NCBI GenBank assembly: GCA_023055355.1
Contig: JALJCS010000053.1
Coordinates: forward strand, 2,784,008 to 2,848,007
Origin: Agelaius tricolor
Lineage: Eukaryota > Chordata > Aves > Passeriformes > Icteridae
DNA length: 64,000 bases
Reading direction: 5' to 3'
In this document: positions 1-10,440 of the stretch, in pieces
Layout of the letters: each line of letters starts with the position of its first letter
How positions within the stretch are numbered: position 1 is the first letter of the stretch
The notes under the pieces: model-generated
Told to the model about the DNA's origin: nothing
Seen by the model: only the letters and a program-made list of their open reading frames with translations
Database searches by the model: none
Made by a program: the position numbers and the translations under genes

Positions 1-594
1 TTGCCTTGGGCATCAGCAGCCAGGGCACATGGAAATTTAGAGAGATTATCATGCTGGGTGGTCAAACAAGCTAATGGCACTAGCAGGGTTTTAGCTGAAA
101 TGGCAGATGACCTTTCTACTGTACAGCACACAGTACTCCAAAATAGGGCTGCCATTGACTTCCTATTGCTTGGCCACAGACATGGGTGTGAAGAGTTTGA
201 CGGATTGTGCTGCATGGATCTGAATGAGAACTCTAGGTCTATCCACAAAGAAATTCAGCAATTGATTTCACATACACAGAAGACTCAACAACATGTCTGA
301 TTTTTTGGATTAAAAGCTTTCACGAACTGGTTGGGCATAGGAGGTTAGATTTGTGGATTAGTGAAAACAGGTCTTTTGCTGTTAATTGTACTGCTTATTG
401 GGCTTTGCTGCTTGAGCTGTGCTGCATCATGCATTAAGCACTTTCTGTTTCACATAACTGATCAGGCCTGGCTTATGCAAAAAAAAAATGGGGGTAGTCA
501 TGAGAGTCTAGAGACCAGTAGTGCAGAAAGCACACGGGCTTGGCTGATAGAGAAAAGGCACGGTTATCTGCAAGGAGTGCATAACCAGGCCTGA
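1..594 (+). pseudogene. ERV env transmembrane subunit fragment, alpharetrovirus-like, broken
   Basis: Frame 1 reads as the C-terminal part of a retroviral envelope transmembrane subunit, truncated at its left side by the window edge. Visible in order are the heptad-rich ectodomain, the conserved LQNRAAIDFLLL segment that overlaps the immunosuppressive region of alpha- and gamma-type envelopes, a CX6CC motif, a hydrophobic membrane span (about codons 121-141) and a cytoplasmic tail ending at 594. The segment is most like avian leukosis-type and related endogenous avian envelopes. Two in-frame stops, TGA at 298-300 and TAG at 346-348, fall between the ectodomain and the membrane span, so no membrane-anchored product can be made. 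An old, inactive copy is the natural reading. The family call rests on motif recognition, not on an alignment. Confidence 0.85.
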
Positions 595-689
595 AGCCAG
601 CAGGCAGTCCTTGAAATGCCCTTGGCCCATTGATAAAGAGAAGCTGGTCAATTACACAATGCCTCCAGGCCCGCTAGCAGACTATCAGT

Positions 690-945
690 AAACCACAAGG
701 CAGAACCATTGCAGAAGTAAGCAGAAGCATGAACAGCTGGCTTGCACCAATCATAGCATTAGTAAAACTTCACAAACAGAATATTTGTAACCAATAACAT
801 GTAAGCTAAAGCTGTGTGGACAACTAACAATAGTATAAAAGAACATATCAAGCAGTAATAAATCGAACAAGATGCATACCTCATATTGAGTTGCTTCTTG
901 ATTCCAGACCCCTTCTAAACTCCTTATCTCTACACCAAGCCATCC
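690..945 (+). mobile_element. Probable 3' LTR of the env-bearing ERV
   Basis: Directly downstream of the env fragment lies a short AT-rich segment with a CCAAT motif, a TATA box (tataaaa, 834-840) and a polyadenylation signal (aataaa, 857-862) only about 20 bases further on. That tight spacing implies a very short R region, as in small alpharetroviral LTRs. The LTR ends are not certain, because I could not find a clear target duplication or a matching 5' LTR in the window. The boundaries given are estimates. Confidence 0.5.
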
Positions 946-1490
946 TGAGAAGATGGTGCTGGCCACATGCCACAGCCATTTCACAGCAGCTAAGAGAGAG
1001 CCACTCTCTCACCAAGTGCAACAGAAAGCCAACATTTCCCTACAAACCTTTTCAAAACCTCATAACCACCTTAGCTCCCGAAAAATCAAGGCTATCATGT
1101 TCCAAAAACTCTAATATAAACACACTGAAGGGTTATCCTACAAAAGTTAGAAAAATGTACAACTGTTTGTAAAATATGCCTAGGAATTAATAGTACAATA
1201 CTCATTATGGGTGTTTGCTATTGTTAGGACCAAAATCAATAAGACTATGATTTGGAAAATGTTATATTTCTGTCTCAGGCAATTACTGCTGTGCATCAAG
1301 GAAGTCTTAGTGTGTGTATTAAGAAGTGTTTTCTTAATAGTCTTATTCATTATTATTTCCTTGTTTCAAGAAGGATGGTTAAGATCCAAGGGATATCCAC
1401 TAAGATACTCATTAAAAAAAATCAATATATCATAGCCAAATTTCAGTTGCAAAGTTCTTTAACTGAAGTTCTGCCACTTGTCATAATTTT
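946..1490. other. Unassigned intergenic or intronic stretch
   Basis: AT-rich sequence between two LTRs with no convincing coding potential, RNA gene or repeat that I recognise. The longest open stretches are short and have no codon or protein character. Confidence 0.4.
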
Positions 1491-1494
1491 GTCC

Positions 1495-2514
1495 TAGGTT
1501 GCAAGGTAATGTGTGTATTCTATTTGCCATCTGTTGGAGGTGTGGCTCTGTTATCTTCTGTTAATTGAGCAGTTTTTTCATCTCTTCTACAAACCAGTCC
1601 TCCCTCCAGGGAGACATCTGCTCTTAATGTGCCTTTGAGTGCCACAGCATGACTGATAAAATTACATCATCCCACATTGTGAGAAGCTCTGCCCAGAGGG
1701 AGGAGCCAAGCATTCCTAACTGGATAGAAGCTGAGATTTTGGGACACCAGGACAGACTTTTCCACTGGATTCCCAGAGGAAGACCAGGCTCATCTACACC
1801 ACCACTGGATCTTCAGAGGAAGACCACACCCTTCTACAGGATCACTGCTTCAACAGAACCACATCTGCCTCTCCAGGAGGACGGCAGCCACCATTTCAAT
1901 TGGATTACTACCAACCCCCTGACCAACAGGGTGTCTGTTGAATGTTGGAGGACACAAGACAGATGATGGACTTTGGACGGGGGTAACATCAGAGATTTGA
2001 TAACAGGATGCCTTGGCAACAGCAAACAGAACTTTGAAAATTAGACCTAGATTTCAAGAAGATTAAATCAAACAGGTTTACTGGAAAAAGAAAATCTCAT
2101 TAAAATCTGCAAGCAAGAGATGTTGTTATATGCATAACTTTGTGTATGTGATTTTAACCTAATCATTGTAGTACACATTACTAGTCTCCCTAAAATAGTA
2201 TATAAGCACTTGTATCCCACAATAAAATTGGATTCTGATCACCGACACGTTCTTCCCTGTCTCTCTCCATCACCGACAGGTGTCAGGTGGTATTCTGACT
2301 CTGTCAGTGTTGTTTTGTATTACTGCATTGTTTATTTTACTTTTATTTTCTTCCCTAATAAAGAACTGTTATTCCTGCTCCATATTTTTGCCTAAGAGGC
2401 AAAACTTTGATTAATTTCAAAATGAGAACAATTCAAAGGGAGAAGGTTTACATTTTCCATTTCAGGGGAGGCTCCTGCCTTCCTTAGCCGACACCTGTCT
2501 TTTCAAACCAAGAC
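1495..2514 (+). mobile_element. ERVL-like LTR, interrupted by a younger solo LTR
   Basis: The flanks on both sides of the inserted LTR (about 1495-1929 and 2285-2514) form one continuous LTR once the insertion and one copy of its duplicated target are discounted. The right part carries a polyadenylation signal (aataaa, 2357-2362) followed by a typical LTR tail, so it is in forward orientation. The sequence style matches passerine ERVL LTRs that I recall, but I cannot confirm the family name. The outer ends are approximate, and no target duplication is evident for this older element. Confidence 0.55.
1936..2278 (+). mobile_element. Solo LTR with perfect 6-bp target duplication
   Basis: A 343-bp element starts with TGTTG and ends with CGACA, close to the TG...CA form of an LTR. 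It is flanked by the identical hexamer GGTGTC at 1930-1935 and 2279-2284. A TATA box (tatataag, 2199-2206) lies just before a polyadenylation signal (aataaa, 2221-2226), giving forward orientation. No internal retroviral sequence is present, so this is a solo LTR left by LTR-LTR recombination. A 6-bp duplication is usual for ERVK (class II) integrases. The element landed inside an older ERVL-like LTR. Confidence 0.85.
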
Positions 2515-2669
2515 ACATTTTAAAAGTTAAAAGTCATTGATTAAATCACTAACAAAGATTCTGTATGCAAAATAATGGGGAGTAACATTGTACTTTGGAG
2601 GATCACCTTCTCACTAATAATTAGCTGTAAATGTAAGGCAGAAATCCATTGTTAAAGGGCCAAGGATTT

Positions 2670-2880
2670 CTAAGTCTTGGGGCTCAGATACTGCTTTCGG
2701 AAATTCTTTGGCCCAAATGTTCCTATGCAATACAGGACTGCTCCCATTGTCAATTTCACCAGACTTACAACAATGAAACCAACAACTGAAACATTTAAAA
2801 ATCGCATCAAATCAGAGTTTACAGATCCCACTGATGAAAAGGGAACATCAGGCATGACCCGTGATCCCTCTGTTTGGCTC
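2670..2880 (-). pseudogene. Possible env start of the reverse-strand ERVK remnant
   Basis: Immediately downstream of the integrase C-terminus on the minus strand, and partly overlapping it, is a reading frame with a strongly hydrophobic stretch like a long envelope leader. In betaretrovirus-like ERVs env commonly begins over the end of pol. The rest of env is absent, since an ERVL-like LTR lies within about 150 bases. The identification is positional and weak. Confidence 0.3.
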
Positions 2881-3869
2881 ACGTCTGCGTACTTGCTTCT
2901 ACAGTCTTGAACTCGCCAACACATTCTTGGGTGTGATATGGTTTGATGTTTTTCACTGGGACCCACTTCATTCCTGCACCTGTAGAGACAGAAGCATACC
3001 CTTTGTCCCAAGTGATTAATCGGAAAAGACCTTCAATTGGTCCTGTCCCAGGGATTCTAATTAAAACAGGGGGATTTTCTTTCTGCTTTGCCTGTGTGTT
3101 ATTGAAAAAATGCCTAAAAATTGGTGGATTGGGTTCTGACACAGAGCTGTTTAAGAAATTAGAAACATATAAAGCTTTGTTCCACCTCATCTGTGGTGTG
3201 ACCTCGACTATCCCCTTCTGGTGATCAAGAATGCATCTTAATGTCTGATGTGTCCTCTCAGCAATTGCTTGACTTGTGGGAGAAGGAGGAACACCAAGGA
3301 TGTGACAAACACCCCAATCTTTAAAAATGTGGCCAATTTTTGAGATATATATGCAGGATCATTGTCGGTTTTTTCTTCTTGGGGCACACCCAATGAAGCA
3401 AAAGCTCTGCAAAAAATGTTGACAGGCATGATTACCTGTTTCACCTGTGTGAAGAGAAGCAAAAACTGCACCAGAGAACTTGTCCACTGAAACATGAGTA
3501 TTGTTAAATTTACCAAAGGAAGGGTATTTAGTGATATCCAAATTTGCCATTTAGTGATATCCACTTGTCTGACATTCAGGGCAAGTACTAATGATAGCTT
3601 TAGCTTGACTTTTGGACATTTGAAACATTCGCACAAGTGCTTGCGTGTTTTGGTGAAAAAAGGCATGACTCAGTTTTGCTTGTTCCAAAATGTTTGGCAA
3701 AGTGTTTTAAATAACCATTGTCAGTTTGTCTGCTCTGGCGTTTCCTTCCACTAAAAATCCAGGAAGCCAAGAATGAGCCCTGATTGAGAAACAAAATATG
3801 GATTAGTTTATTATTGCAACGTTGTATAAAACCATGGAAGCCAATGATATCAAGTGTCATTATTAGCAT
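2879..3869 (-). pseudogene. ERVK-like integrase, frameshifted
   Basis: Read on the minus strand, this gives pieces of a retroviral integrase in at least three frames. An N-terminal zinc-binding-like piece with paired His and Cys residues lies at about 3600-3869. Catalytic-core pieces follow at about 3240-3550, with an aspartate in a HVSVDKFSG context and a second in a TDNDPAY context. A C-terminal domain-like piece at about 2879-3190 ends in a LITWDKGYASVSTGAGMKW-type segment. The order matches integrase, and the domain style is that of betaretrovirus-like (ERVK) elements. The frame changes between pieces mean no intact enzyme is encoded. Confidence 0.8.
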
Positions 3870-3963
3870 TCTTTAGAACTGATCCTTCTATTCTTTTAAC
3901 CACATTAGCAACATAAGCAGAATCTGTGATTAAATTAAAAGGTTATGGGAAGAGCTGAAAAGC

Positions 3964-4215
3964 TCAAACCACAGCAGCAAGCTCAACAATCTGAGGAGAT
4001 CCTTCTACTATTTGAATATCTGACTCCCAAGTTTTAGCTGTTTGGTTCAACCAAGTTACGACTGATTTGTGACATCTGCGAGATCCATCAGTGAAGATAG
4101 TTATTGTGTTTAAAGATTCTCTACTTAACATAGGTTTCTCTCTAAAACTCAAATTTGCCTGCAATAATTTGTGAGCTGGGTAATGAACAGAAGAAATATC
4201 TGGAAAATTTAACAA
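3964..4215 (-). pseudogene. ERVK-like RNase H fragment
   Basis: A minus-strand frame between the reverse transcriptase and integrase pieces contains an ITIFTDGS segment, typical of the first catalytic aspartate of retroviral RNase H, followed by a region with an ELAAV-like segment. It overlaps the end of the reverse transcriptase frame by a few bases and is in a different frame, so a frameshift separates them. The domain is partial and degraded. Confidence 0.75.
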
Positions 4216-5400
4216 TGCTCATTGCAAATCATCAGAATTTGCAGAATTTTGCATTTGCAATGCATTTGCATTGCCCAGTCAAGATCATCTTTTTTCAGTG
4301 GTAAATAGAGAACTCCAAATTCTTGACCTGCTAAACTTAACAATCTTGTTCTGGCCTTAATCAGAATTTGTGCTATCATCTCTAAAACTGTGAAAATAGT
4401 CTTTGGAAACCTGTAGGGAAGAAAAACCCATTCTATTATCAACAAAGGATGTCTCTCAGAAGGGTTCCTTTGAAAAATGAGACCACAAAGCTGCATTTTT
4501 TCTCCTAAAATCGCAAAAAAGAATGGCTTTTCTGGAATACAGTGATGAGCTTGTTGTCTTTGGAGACACTCCATAACCTTGTCAAGGGCTGCACCAGCTT
4601 CAGGTGTTAGAGTTCTAGGAGAGTTGATGACACAGCTTCCTCTCAACAAATTAAAAAGTGGAGCCAGTTCATCATTGGTGATTCCCAAAACAGGTCTGAC
4701 CCAATTGATTTCTCCTAGAAGCTGTTGTGAATCTTGCAGGGTGTTGACACTGGTCTGGAGCTGAATCTTCTGTGGTGTTACTGTTTTTTCAGTCATCTTC
4801 CATCCCAGATACTTCCAGGGTGGAACTTCTTGAATTTTGGTTATAGAAATTTTAAGTCCAGCATTTTGGAATTTAGTAACAACACTAGAACGAATCTGCT
4901 CAATCTCTGTCTGCATTGGAGCTGTGATGAGCAAATCATCCATGTAGTGTAGAATCATGGATCTTGGATACTTCTGTTGAACTGGAGACAAAACTTGTGT
5001 GACAAAATGTTGGCAAATTACAGGTGAATTCTTCATTCTTTGTGGCAATGATTTCCAGTAGTATCTCTGCACGGGTTTGCTTTGATTGATGACTGGAACT
5101 GAAAAGGCAAATCTTGGAGCATCATCGGGATGAAGTGGGATGTGGAAAAACCAGTCCTTTAAATCAATGACAATGAGAGGCCAGTGTTTTGAGATCATTG
5201 ATAAAGAAGGAAGTCCAGGTTGAAGAGGTCTCATATCTTCAATCACTTCATTGATCTTCTTCAGGTCATGAAACAATCTCCAGGAGTCTGATATCTTCTT
5301 GTGGATGATGAGTACTGGTGAATTCCAGGGACTATTCGTGGGGGGTGATGTGACCTTCTTGTAATTGCTCCTTTACCAATCTTTTAAGGCTATTTAATTT
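4209..5400 (-). pseudogene. ERVK-like reverse transcriptase, broken
   Basis: A long minus-strand frame (5276 down to 4209) reads as retroviral reverse transcriptase. It includes the VIDLKDWFFHIPLHPDD segment with a catalytic aspartate and the YMDD polymerase motif (codons at 4935-4946), followed by thumb and connection-like sequence. The fingers region upstream (about 5280-5400) continues in another frame, so a frameshift near 5276 breaks the N-terminus. The neighbours on the same strand are protease upstream and RNase H and integrase downstream, the normal pro-pol order. This is an old endogenous copy with no functional product expected. Confidence 0.88.
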
Positions 5401-5546
5401 TTTCTCTGTTAAAGGCCATGGATCAATCCATGTAGGATGATCAGTTTTCCAGGTCAGCTATCAAGAGGCAGGTTTCAATGTGATTTCCATCACAGCCCAC
5501 TTCCCACTTCTAGTTTTGCTCCCCATTGGGACAGGACATCTCTCCC

Positions 5547-5876
5547 TCAGATGGTGAGAGGCTTCTGAACAACAAAAGGATGCACCGTTGCTGTCTTTCC
5601 TTCAGGACCTGTAATGTTAATCATGAATGCACTTTGCCAACACACAGTAGCACCTCCAATCCCTGTGAGGGAACCTACAGGAGCTACCAAATCCCAATCG
5701 CTGGGCCAAAACATGTGAGAAATTACAGTGACATCTGCACCAGTATCCAGCATGCCTGTAATGTAAATTGTTTTACCACAGTGAGTCAGGCAGCAAGTCA
5801 ATTTTGCTTGGTTGCGGTCCAAACATTGCACCCAAAAGATCTCAGGACTTGAGGTTCCAAATGGCACAGACATCAC
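5547..5876 (-). pseudogene. ERVK-like aspartic protease
   Basis: This minus-strand frame carries the retroviral protease active-site signature LDTGADVTVIS (codons at about 5733-5750 in plus coordinates), followed by flap-like glycine-rich sequence. It lies just upstream of the reverse transcriptase remnant, as expected for a pro-pol arrangement. The frame is open over about 110 codons, but it is separated from both dUTPase and reverse transcriptase by frame changes or stops, so it cannot be processed as part of a normal polyprotein. Confidence 0.82.
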
Positions 5877-5999
5877 TGAATTCTCTGGAAAGTTTTTTTT
5901 GCTTGGCTGTATTCATGGGTGAAAGAAGTGCAATAGCTGTAGGGTTTTTGGTGGAGTCAGTACAGGAACATTAAACGCAGGAGCTAAAATCATTAGCTC

Positions 6000-6195
6000 T
6001 TTGTTACAATTTATTTAAACAAGAGCTGGAAGGACTGAAAGTCCAAAAATTTTGTCGCTAGCTCTTCCTAGAATGAAAAGGTATTGTCTTTGTTGAAAAA
6101 AACTGATAATTCCAGTAGAAATACTTTCATAACAGAAATTATTTAAAAGGTGTATCGATTTTGAGGAGGCCAATTTAAACCTTGTACCTGAAGGT
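6000..6195 (-). pseudogene. ERVK-like dUTPase fragment
   Basis: Upstream of the protease on the minus strand is a segment resembling retroviral dUTPase, with a LASSKSIHL-type start and an ILGRASDKIFGLSVLPALV-type motif ending at a stop. A dUTPase domain fused ahead of protease is characteristic of betaretroviruses and several ERVK lineages, which supports the class assignment of this remnant. A stop after the LPALV segment breaks the link to the protease. Confidence 0.65.
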
Positions 6196-6289
6196 ATTGA
6201 GCTGGGACCATTTGAGGAATGGCTGACTGAGGGATAAATGACTGAGGTACCAATGCCATTTGACTGGGTAATTGACTGTAAGGAGGTCA

Positions 6290-6700
6290 CTACTTGTGTC
6301 AAGGCACCGTGGTAATCCTCAGTCCCTTGTGAGCCATCCCGTCCCCTTAGACCCACCAGCCCCTCAGCCTGTGCCACTTCCCTGTCTCCTCAGTGCCACC
6401 ATAGCCCTCGGCTGCCCCACAGCCCTCAGCCCCAGCAGCAGCTCAGGGTCACCGTCCCTTCGGCGCCACCACCCCCTCAGTCCCCTCAGCCCCCTCTCTC
6501 TCTCACCATCCTTCCGCAGCTCCTCAGGGGACAGTGCCTGGGGCCAGCAGCAGCTCCCACCGCTCCAGGGACAGCCGGGGCTGGAAGTGCTGCTCCCCCC
6601 AGCCCAGCTGCCAGCTGGGACCCAGCACAGGGACAGGGGACACAGGGGGCACCGGGGGAAAAGCAAGAGGTGAAAAAGGCAGCTGAGGGGGGAAAGAGCT
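6290..6700. other. GC-rich low-complexity segment, unassigned
   Basis: The sequence switches abruptly to C-rich, CCCCTCAG-containing DNA between the ERVK pro-pol remnant and a TCTAAA minisatellite. It is open on both strands only because of its base composition. It could be host sequence at the ERV edge or an ERV leader or gag relic. I see no family-specific motif. Confidence 0.35.
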
Positions 6701-6734
6701 AAAAATGCAGCCTAGGCCTACACAGCTCAATCCC

Positions 6735-6840
6735 TGCATCTAAACATCCACATACCTCTAACTAAATAACTACACGCATCACTAAATCTATATCTAAGCA
6801 TCTAAACGTAAGCATCTAAACGTAGATGTCTAAATGTAGG
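6735..6840. repeat. Degenerate TCTAAA-type minisatellite, left part
   Basis: Short degenerate tandem motifs of the type agcatctaaacgta, about 13-14 bases long, recur here. The same style resumes after the solo LTR at 7401, showing that the LTR split a pre-existing repeat tract. Confidence 0.6.
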
Positions 6841-7400
6841 TGTCGCCGGCAAGGGGGCTATTTACAAACACGAATGAGATGGGGCTGCTGCTGAAAGCAC
6901 CTCGAGCTGTTTATTTTTTCAGCATCAGTCTCATTCCATGGTTATGACAATGGGAAGATGCCAGCAGCTCACATCCCAGGCAGCAGGCCAAAAAACTTAA
7001 TGTTACAACTTACTTTATAAGCTTCTTGACCAATCACACAAAGCAAAAGCATATTGACAGTAGTTCTATCCAATCACCATAAGCACATGTGCCTTTGGTT
7101 AAAACATTTCGAATACAATACCTACTTGTAAGCCTTAAAACACAATGCACAGAACTCCATTATTAAGCTTTACCCTTCCTAATATCTTGCTAGATAAACT
7201 TTCTGGAGCTTAGAGAGCTATTCTGACAAGCATTAATACACAGACCATTGTTCTATTTGCCCTTGCTTTTCTACAGTTTACATGCTTTTTCTGCTGACCT
7301 ATCTCATAGCTGCTGCTTTAGCTCTACTCACAGTTCTGCTGTATCTGAAGCCTGCATTTTGCAGCTTTCCCAAAACCCTCTAATTTTGTAGATTCCCACA
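6841..7400 (-). mobile_element. Solo LTR, reverse strand, with 5-bp target duplication
   Basis: A 560-bp segment begins TGTCG and ends CCACA on the plus strand and is bounded by identical GTAGG pentamers at 6836-6840 and 7401-7405. Read on the minus strand it has a TATA box (TATAAA, plus 7014-7019) and then a polyadenylation signal (AATAAA, plus 6910-6915) in the right order. There is no internal viral sequence, so it is a solo LTR. A 5-bp duplication fits ERVL or some other retroelement lineages. The class is therefore unsure even though the insertion itself is clear. Confidence 0.8.
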
Positions 7401-7620
7401 GTAGGTATCCAATTGTAGGCATCTAAATGTAACTCTATAAATATAAAAATGTAAATCTCAAAATCTAGAAATGTCACTAATTCTATCCCATCTATAGCAA
7501 TATAGATCAATTTCATTGTATAGATGGACATACGTGCACATATAAACACACCTCTATAAATGTAACTATATGGATATAGAAATAGAATTTTAGAAATCTA
7601 TAAATCTGTGTATACACAAA
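7401..7620. repeat. Degenerate TCTAAA/ATATA-rich tract, right part
   Basis: The tract continues the minisatellite interrupted by the solo LTR, with motifs such as atctaaatgtaac and tataaatgtaac, grading into AT-rich low-complexity sequence. Confidence 0.5.
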
Positions 7621-8210
7621 GGGATTCCACCTGCCTGACAGTCACAGGCTCTCCCTCTGATCCTTCTTCCCACGCAGAGCAGCCCTCCTGGCAAGGCAGA
7701 TCAGGTGGAAATCTGGGAAGCAAAGAGAACACTGGGTCAATATTGGCCTCTGTCCATCTTTCCCTTTGGAGGTAACTGTCGTTTTATCAAAGTCTGTAAA
7801 AGATGGCCAGAAAGGCAGACTCTCACTTGGTAATTTAAAACCTGCTCTTCAAATAGCCAGACTCCTTCCAAGTGTTCAAAACTTCTGAAGTTTTGAAGTA
7901 TCCCAATACACTCAAAGCCCTCGCAGTGCAAAGGGCCCCCACGAGAGCTTGAAACACAGACAGTCCCAGCTGCCACAAAGAAGCCCAGCCTTGTTCTTTC
8001 TCTGTGCTGGCAGAAGGACCTCAGTCCTCACTGAAATGGCTGAAGCTGAAGGTGCTGGGAGCTGAGTTATGAACTAGCACCGTTCCCTGCCATCTACAGC
8101 CTGCCCTCTGCAGTGAGCAACAGCTCCTCCGAAACAATCACCAGCTCTGGGATGAACAGCTGGGTGACAAATGGCCAGATAATATTGGCTTTGACATTTA
8201 TGTATTAGCT
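7621..8210. other. Unassigned stretch
   Basis: Mixed-composition sequence between a minisatellite and a 5' LTR. I find no repeat family, exon or RNA gene here that I can support. Confidence 0.35.
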
Positions 8211-8214
8211 TTTT

Positions 8215-8918
8215 TATGTTGTTGGTGATTATAATTATTTAGAAATAGCATCAGTTAGAACTCTCTTAGCTCCTTGTTAAAGTAATAGAATCTATCAGCT
8301 TAAGTGTGCACTGTGCTGCTCATAGAAATAGTAGTGTAATGAATAGAATATCTATGCATCACTTATGGAAACAATCGTGTGATGAGTGTATTGTGTTACA
8401 GACCCTAGCACATCATAAGGGGGGAAAAAAAGGCTTGTGTGTAACTAAAACCAGTGTAAGGCCATCCACTGACCAACCTGTCCAAGTGATAAGATAACCC
8501 TGACACAAACCAGAGAATAATCCGAGAATACCATGTTAAATTTAAGGAGGACATACTAAACCCTTATCAGAGGACGTGAAACAGGAGGAAGGAGACTCAA
8601 GAAGAAATAAAATATATTGACCTGACCCACAGTATGTCATGCAGTAAGCCAGAGTGTGGGAGACAGCCATGGAGAAGACAAGCCTGGAATGCCTCACCCT
8701 CACCTTACCTGTACCTTTGGATTTTCCCTCAATAAACCCTGCTGGATCTGCCATGCGAAGAGTCCTCTCGTCACTCTGGTGAGGCTTTGATTTCACCACC
8801 CGGGCTCAGGCGTCTGGAGGACTGGGGGAGTTGTCAAGGCAGCCTGAAGTGGAGACGCTCTCGGTGCTGCAGGCACCCCGACAGCACCTGCCTGGGGAAG
8901 CTACTCTGGCCACCCGGT
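8215..8918 (+). mobile_element. 5' LTR of a forward-strand ERVK-like provirus
   Basis: The segment upstream of the primer binding site has LTR architecture: an AT-rich promoter region near 8600, a polyadenylation signal (aataaa, 8731-8736), then a GC-richer U5 ending just before 8921. The left end is an estimate, as no target duplication was found. Gag follows downstream in the same orientation, which supports the call. Confidence 0.65.
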
Positions 8919-8920
8919 GC

Positions 8921-8938
8921 TGGCACCCGAACAGGGAC
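8921..8938 (+). other. Retroviral primer binding site, tRNA-Lys-like
   Basis: The 18 bases tggcacccgaacagggac differ at one position from the primer binding site complementary to the 3' end of tRNA-Lys3, as used by lentiviruses and mouse mammary tumour virus. It begins two bases or so after the presumed LTR end, the standard position for minus-strand priming. Confidence 0.75.
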
Positions 8939-9326
8939 CCTGGGCAGGTGTCCAGTCCTGCAAAGCGCCTCCTGAGAGTCCATGGATCTCTGATTCCAGA
9001 TCATTAGGGAAAAAGCGCCGTATGGGGCCAGCTCCAGGAGGAGCTTTTTCCTTCATTTTCTGAGGACTGTTACTCCTGGCCTGTCGGCACCCCTTTGGAT
9101 TTTTCTGAGTGAAGACTGCAGCTTCAGAGGAAGCTTCCAGAAGTCAAAGGACTGACAGGAACCACCCAGCCCCTCCGAGGCATCTCCCTTTCACCTGTGT
9201 GTCTTTGATCAGTGAGTGCTTGCAGCGAGGGCTGCCAGGTGCCTGGGAGAGGGCACCACACATGGCCTTGTCCTTTTAAGTTATTTCTTTTGTCTCGTGG
9301 GGGAAGATTTTGGGTTTTGGGGAAAG

Positions 9327-9518
9327 ATGGGTAATCGTTTGTCCCCAGCCCAATTAAAGTTCTATGTCCAAGTTAAAGCTACCCTGGTTTTGGGAGATAT
9401 TTCTTTTTCAAAGAGGGACCTCAGATCTTTTGTTCGCTTTTTGTTTGAACATTTTCCCGAGATTACTCGAGATGACATTTCTTTGGTTTCATTTTGGGGG
9501 AAAGCATTTATGATGTAA
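9327..9518 (+). pseudogene. ERV gag matrix fragment
   Basis: An ATG at 9327 opens a 63-codon frame starting MGNRLS, with the N-terminal glycine and nearby serine expected of a myristoylated matrix protein. It continues with a helical, basic matrix-like sequence and stops at 9516-9518. The start lies about 390 bases after the primer binding site, a normal leader distance. Gag continues downstream in other frames, so the stop is a degenerative truncation. Confidence 0.7.
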
Positions 9519-10440
9519 ATGTTAAGGGGAATTATAAGGTAGGCAAGTTTAATCCTATTTTAGATTCAATTCTTAAGATAGTAAAATCTAAGTAGGAAAA
9601 CAGGGTTCCCGGTTCTCCTCTCCCATGGTTCTCCCTCCCTGATCCTAACCCTGCTTCCCCTATGAGTGGGATGGGAGCCAGATCCTGCCCACAGGCACAG
9701 GGTTGTAACCTACTCCCTGCTGCTTCCCACCCCACTCAGTCCCTCTCTCGTGCTGGACCTGGCCACTCCAGCCTGAGCCCTTTCCACTCTCTTGTCCCTA
9801 ACTCCATGGTTCCCAGTTCAATCCCCAGTTCTAAAAGTGTTAACAGTGAAGTACGAGATATCGCCAATCATGCAGTCAGGCACCCAGATTATTTTCCACA
9901 GAATGGTGCCTCTCCTCCTTCACCCCCTCATGTTCCCGCCCCTCCAACTCCCGTCTATCATGCGCCGAGCCCCGCCCCTGAATCAGGTCCCTTCCCTTTG
10001 GTTGCAAATGTGGTGATGGTGTCACGGAACCACCTGTTCTGTCCCTTCCACCACACCCTCGGGGGAACCTCCTGTGGGTTGTGCCGGCCTCCAGGAAGGC
10101 CACACCCCAGTGGGTGGGTCAGGCCCACCCCCAGGCCATGCCGCTCCCTCTTCAGCCTCTTCTGGTTCCCACGCCACCAGAACCGGAAGTAGGCCTGGCC
10201 GGAAGCAGGCCATCTTAGCCTGCCGGGACCCAAGGCACCAGGTCCCGCCGGTCAGTCGGACTCCGCGCCCCAGCCTGCCCGGTCTCATCCTCTGAGGAGG
10301 ACGGGAACAGTAACACCCCCAACACCCCCGGCAGCATGATCAAACCGGGAGGAAGCTGGATGCGGATCAGGGAGGAAGCCTTACGGGACGGTGATTTGGG
10401 CTTGGTTTGAGACCTTGATTGTTTTGTGGCAACGGTCATT
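9519..10440 (+). pseudogene. ERV gag proline-rich middle region, degenerate
   Basis: This frame (clearest at 9662-10192) is rich in proline, serine and alanine, like the spacer between matrix and capsid in betaretrovirus-like gag proteins. It has no folded-domain signature and is not in frame with the matrix fragment. It is assigned by position between matrix and capsid. Confidence 0.5.

Noticed and set aside
1649..1966. 105-codon forward open frame
   Set aside because: It lies in the left part of the ERVL-like LTR and runs into the inserted solo LTR, so it is an LTR artefact.
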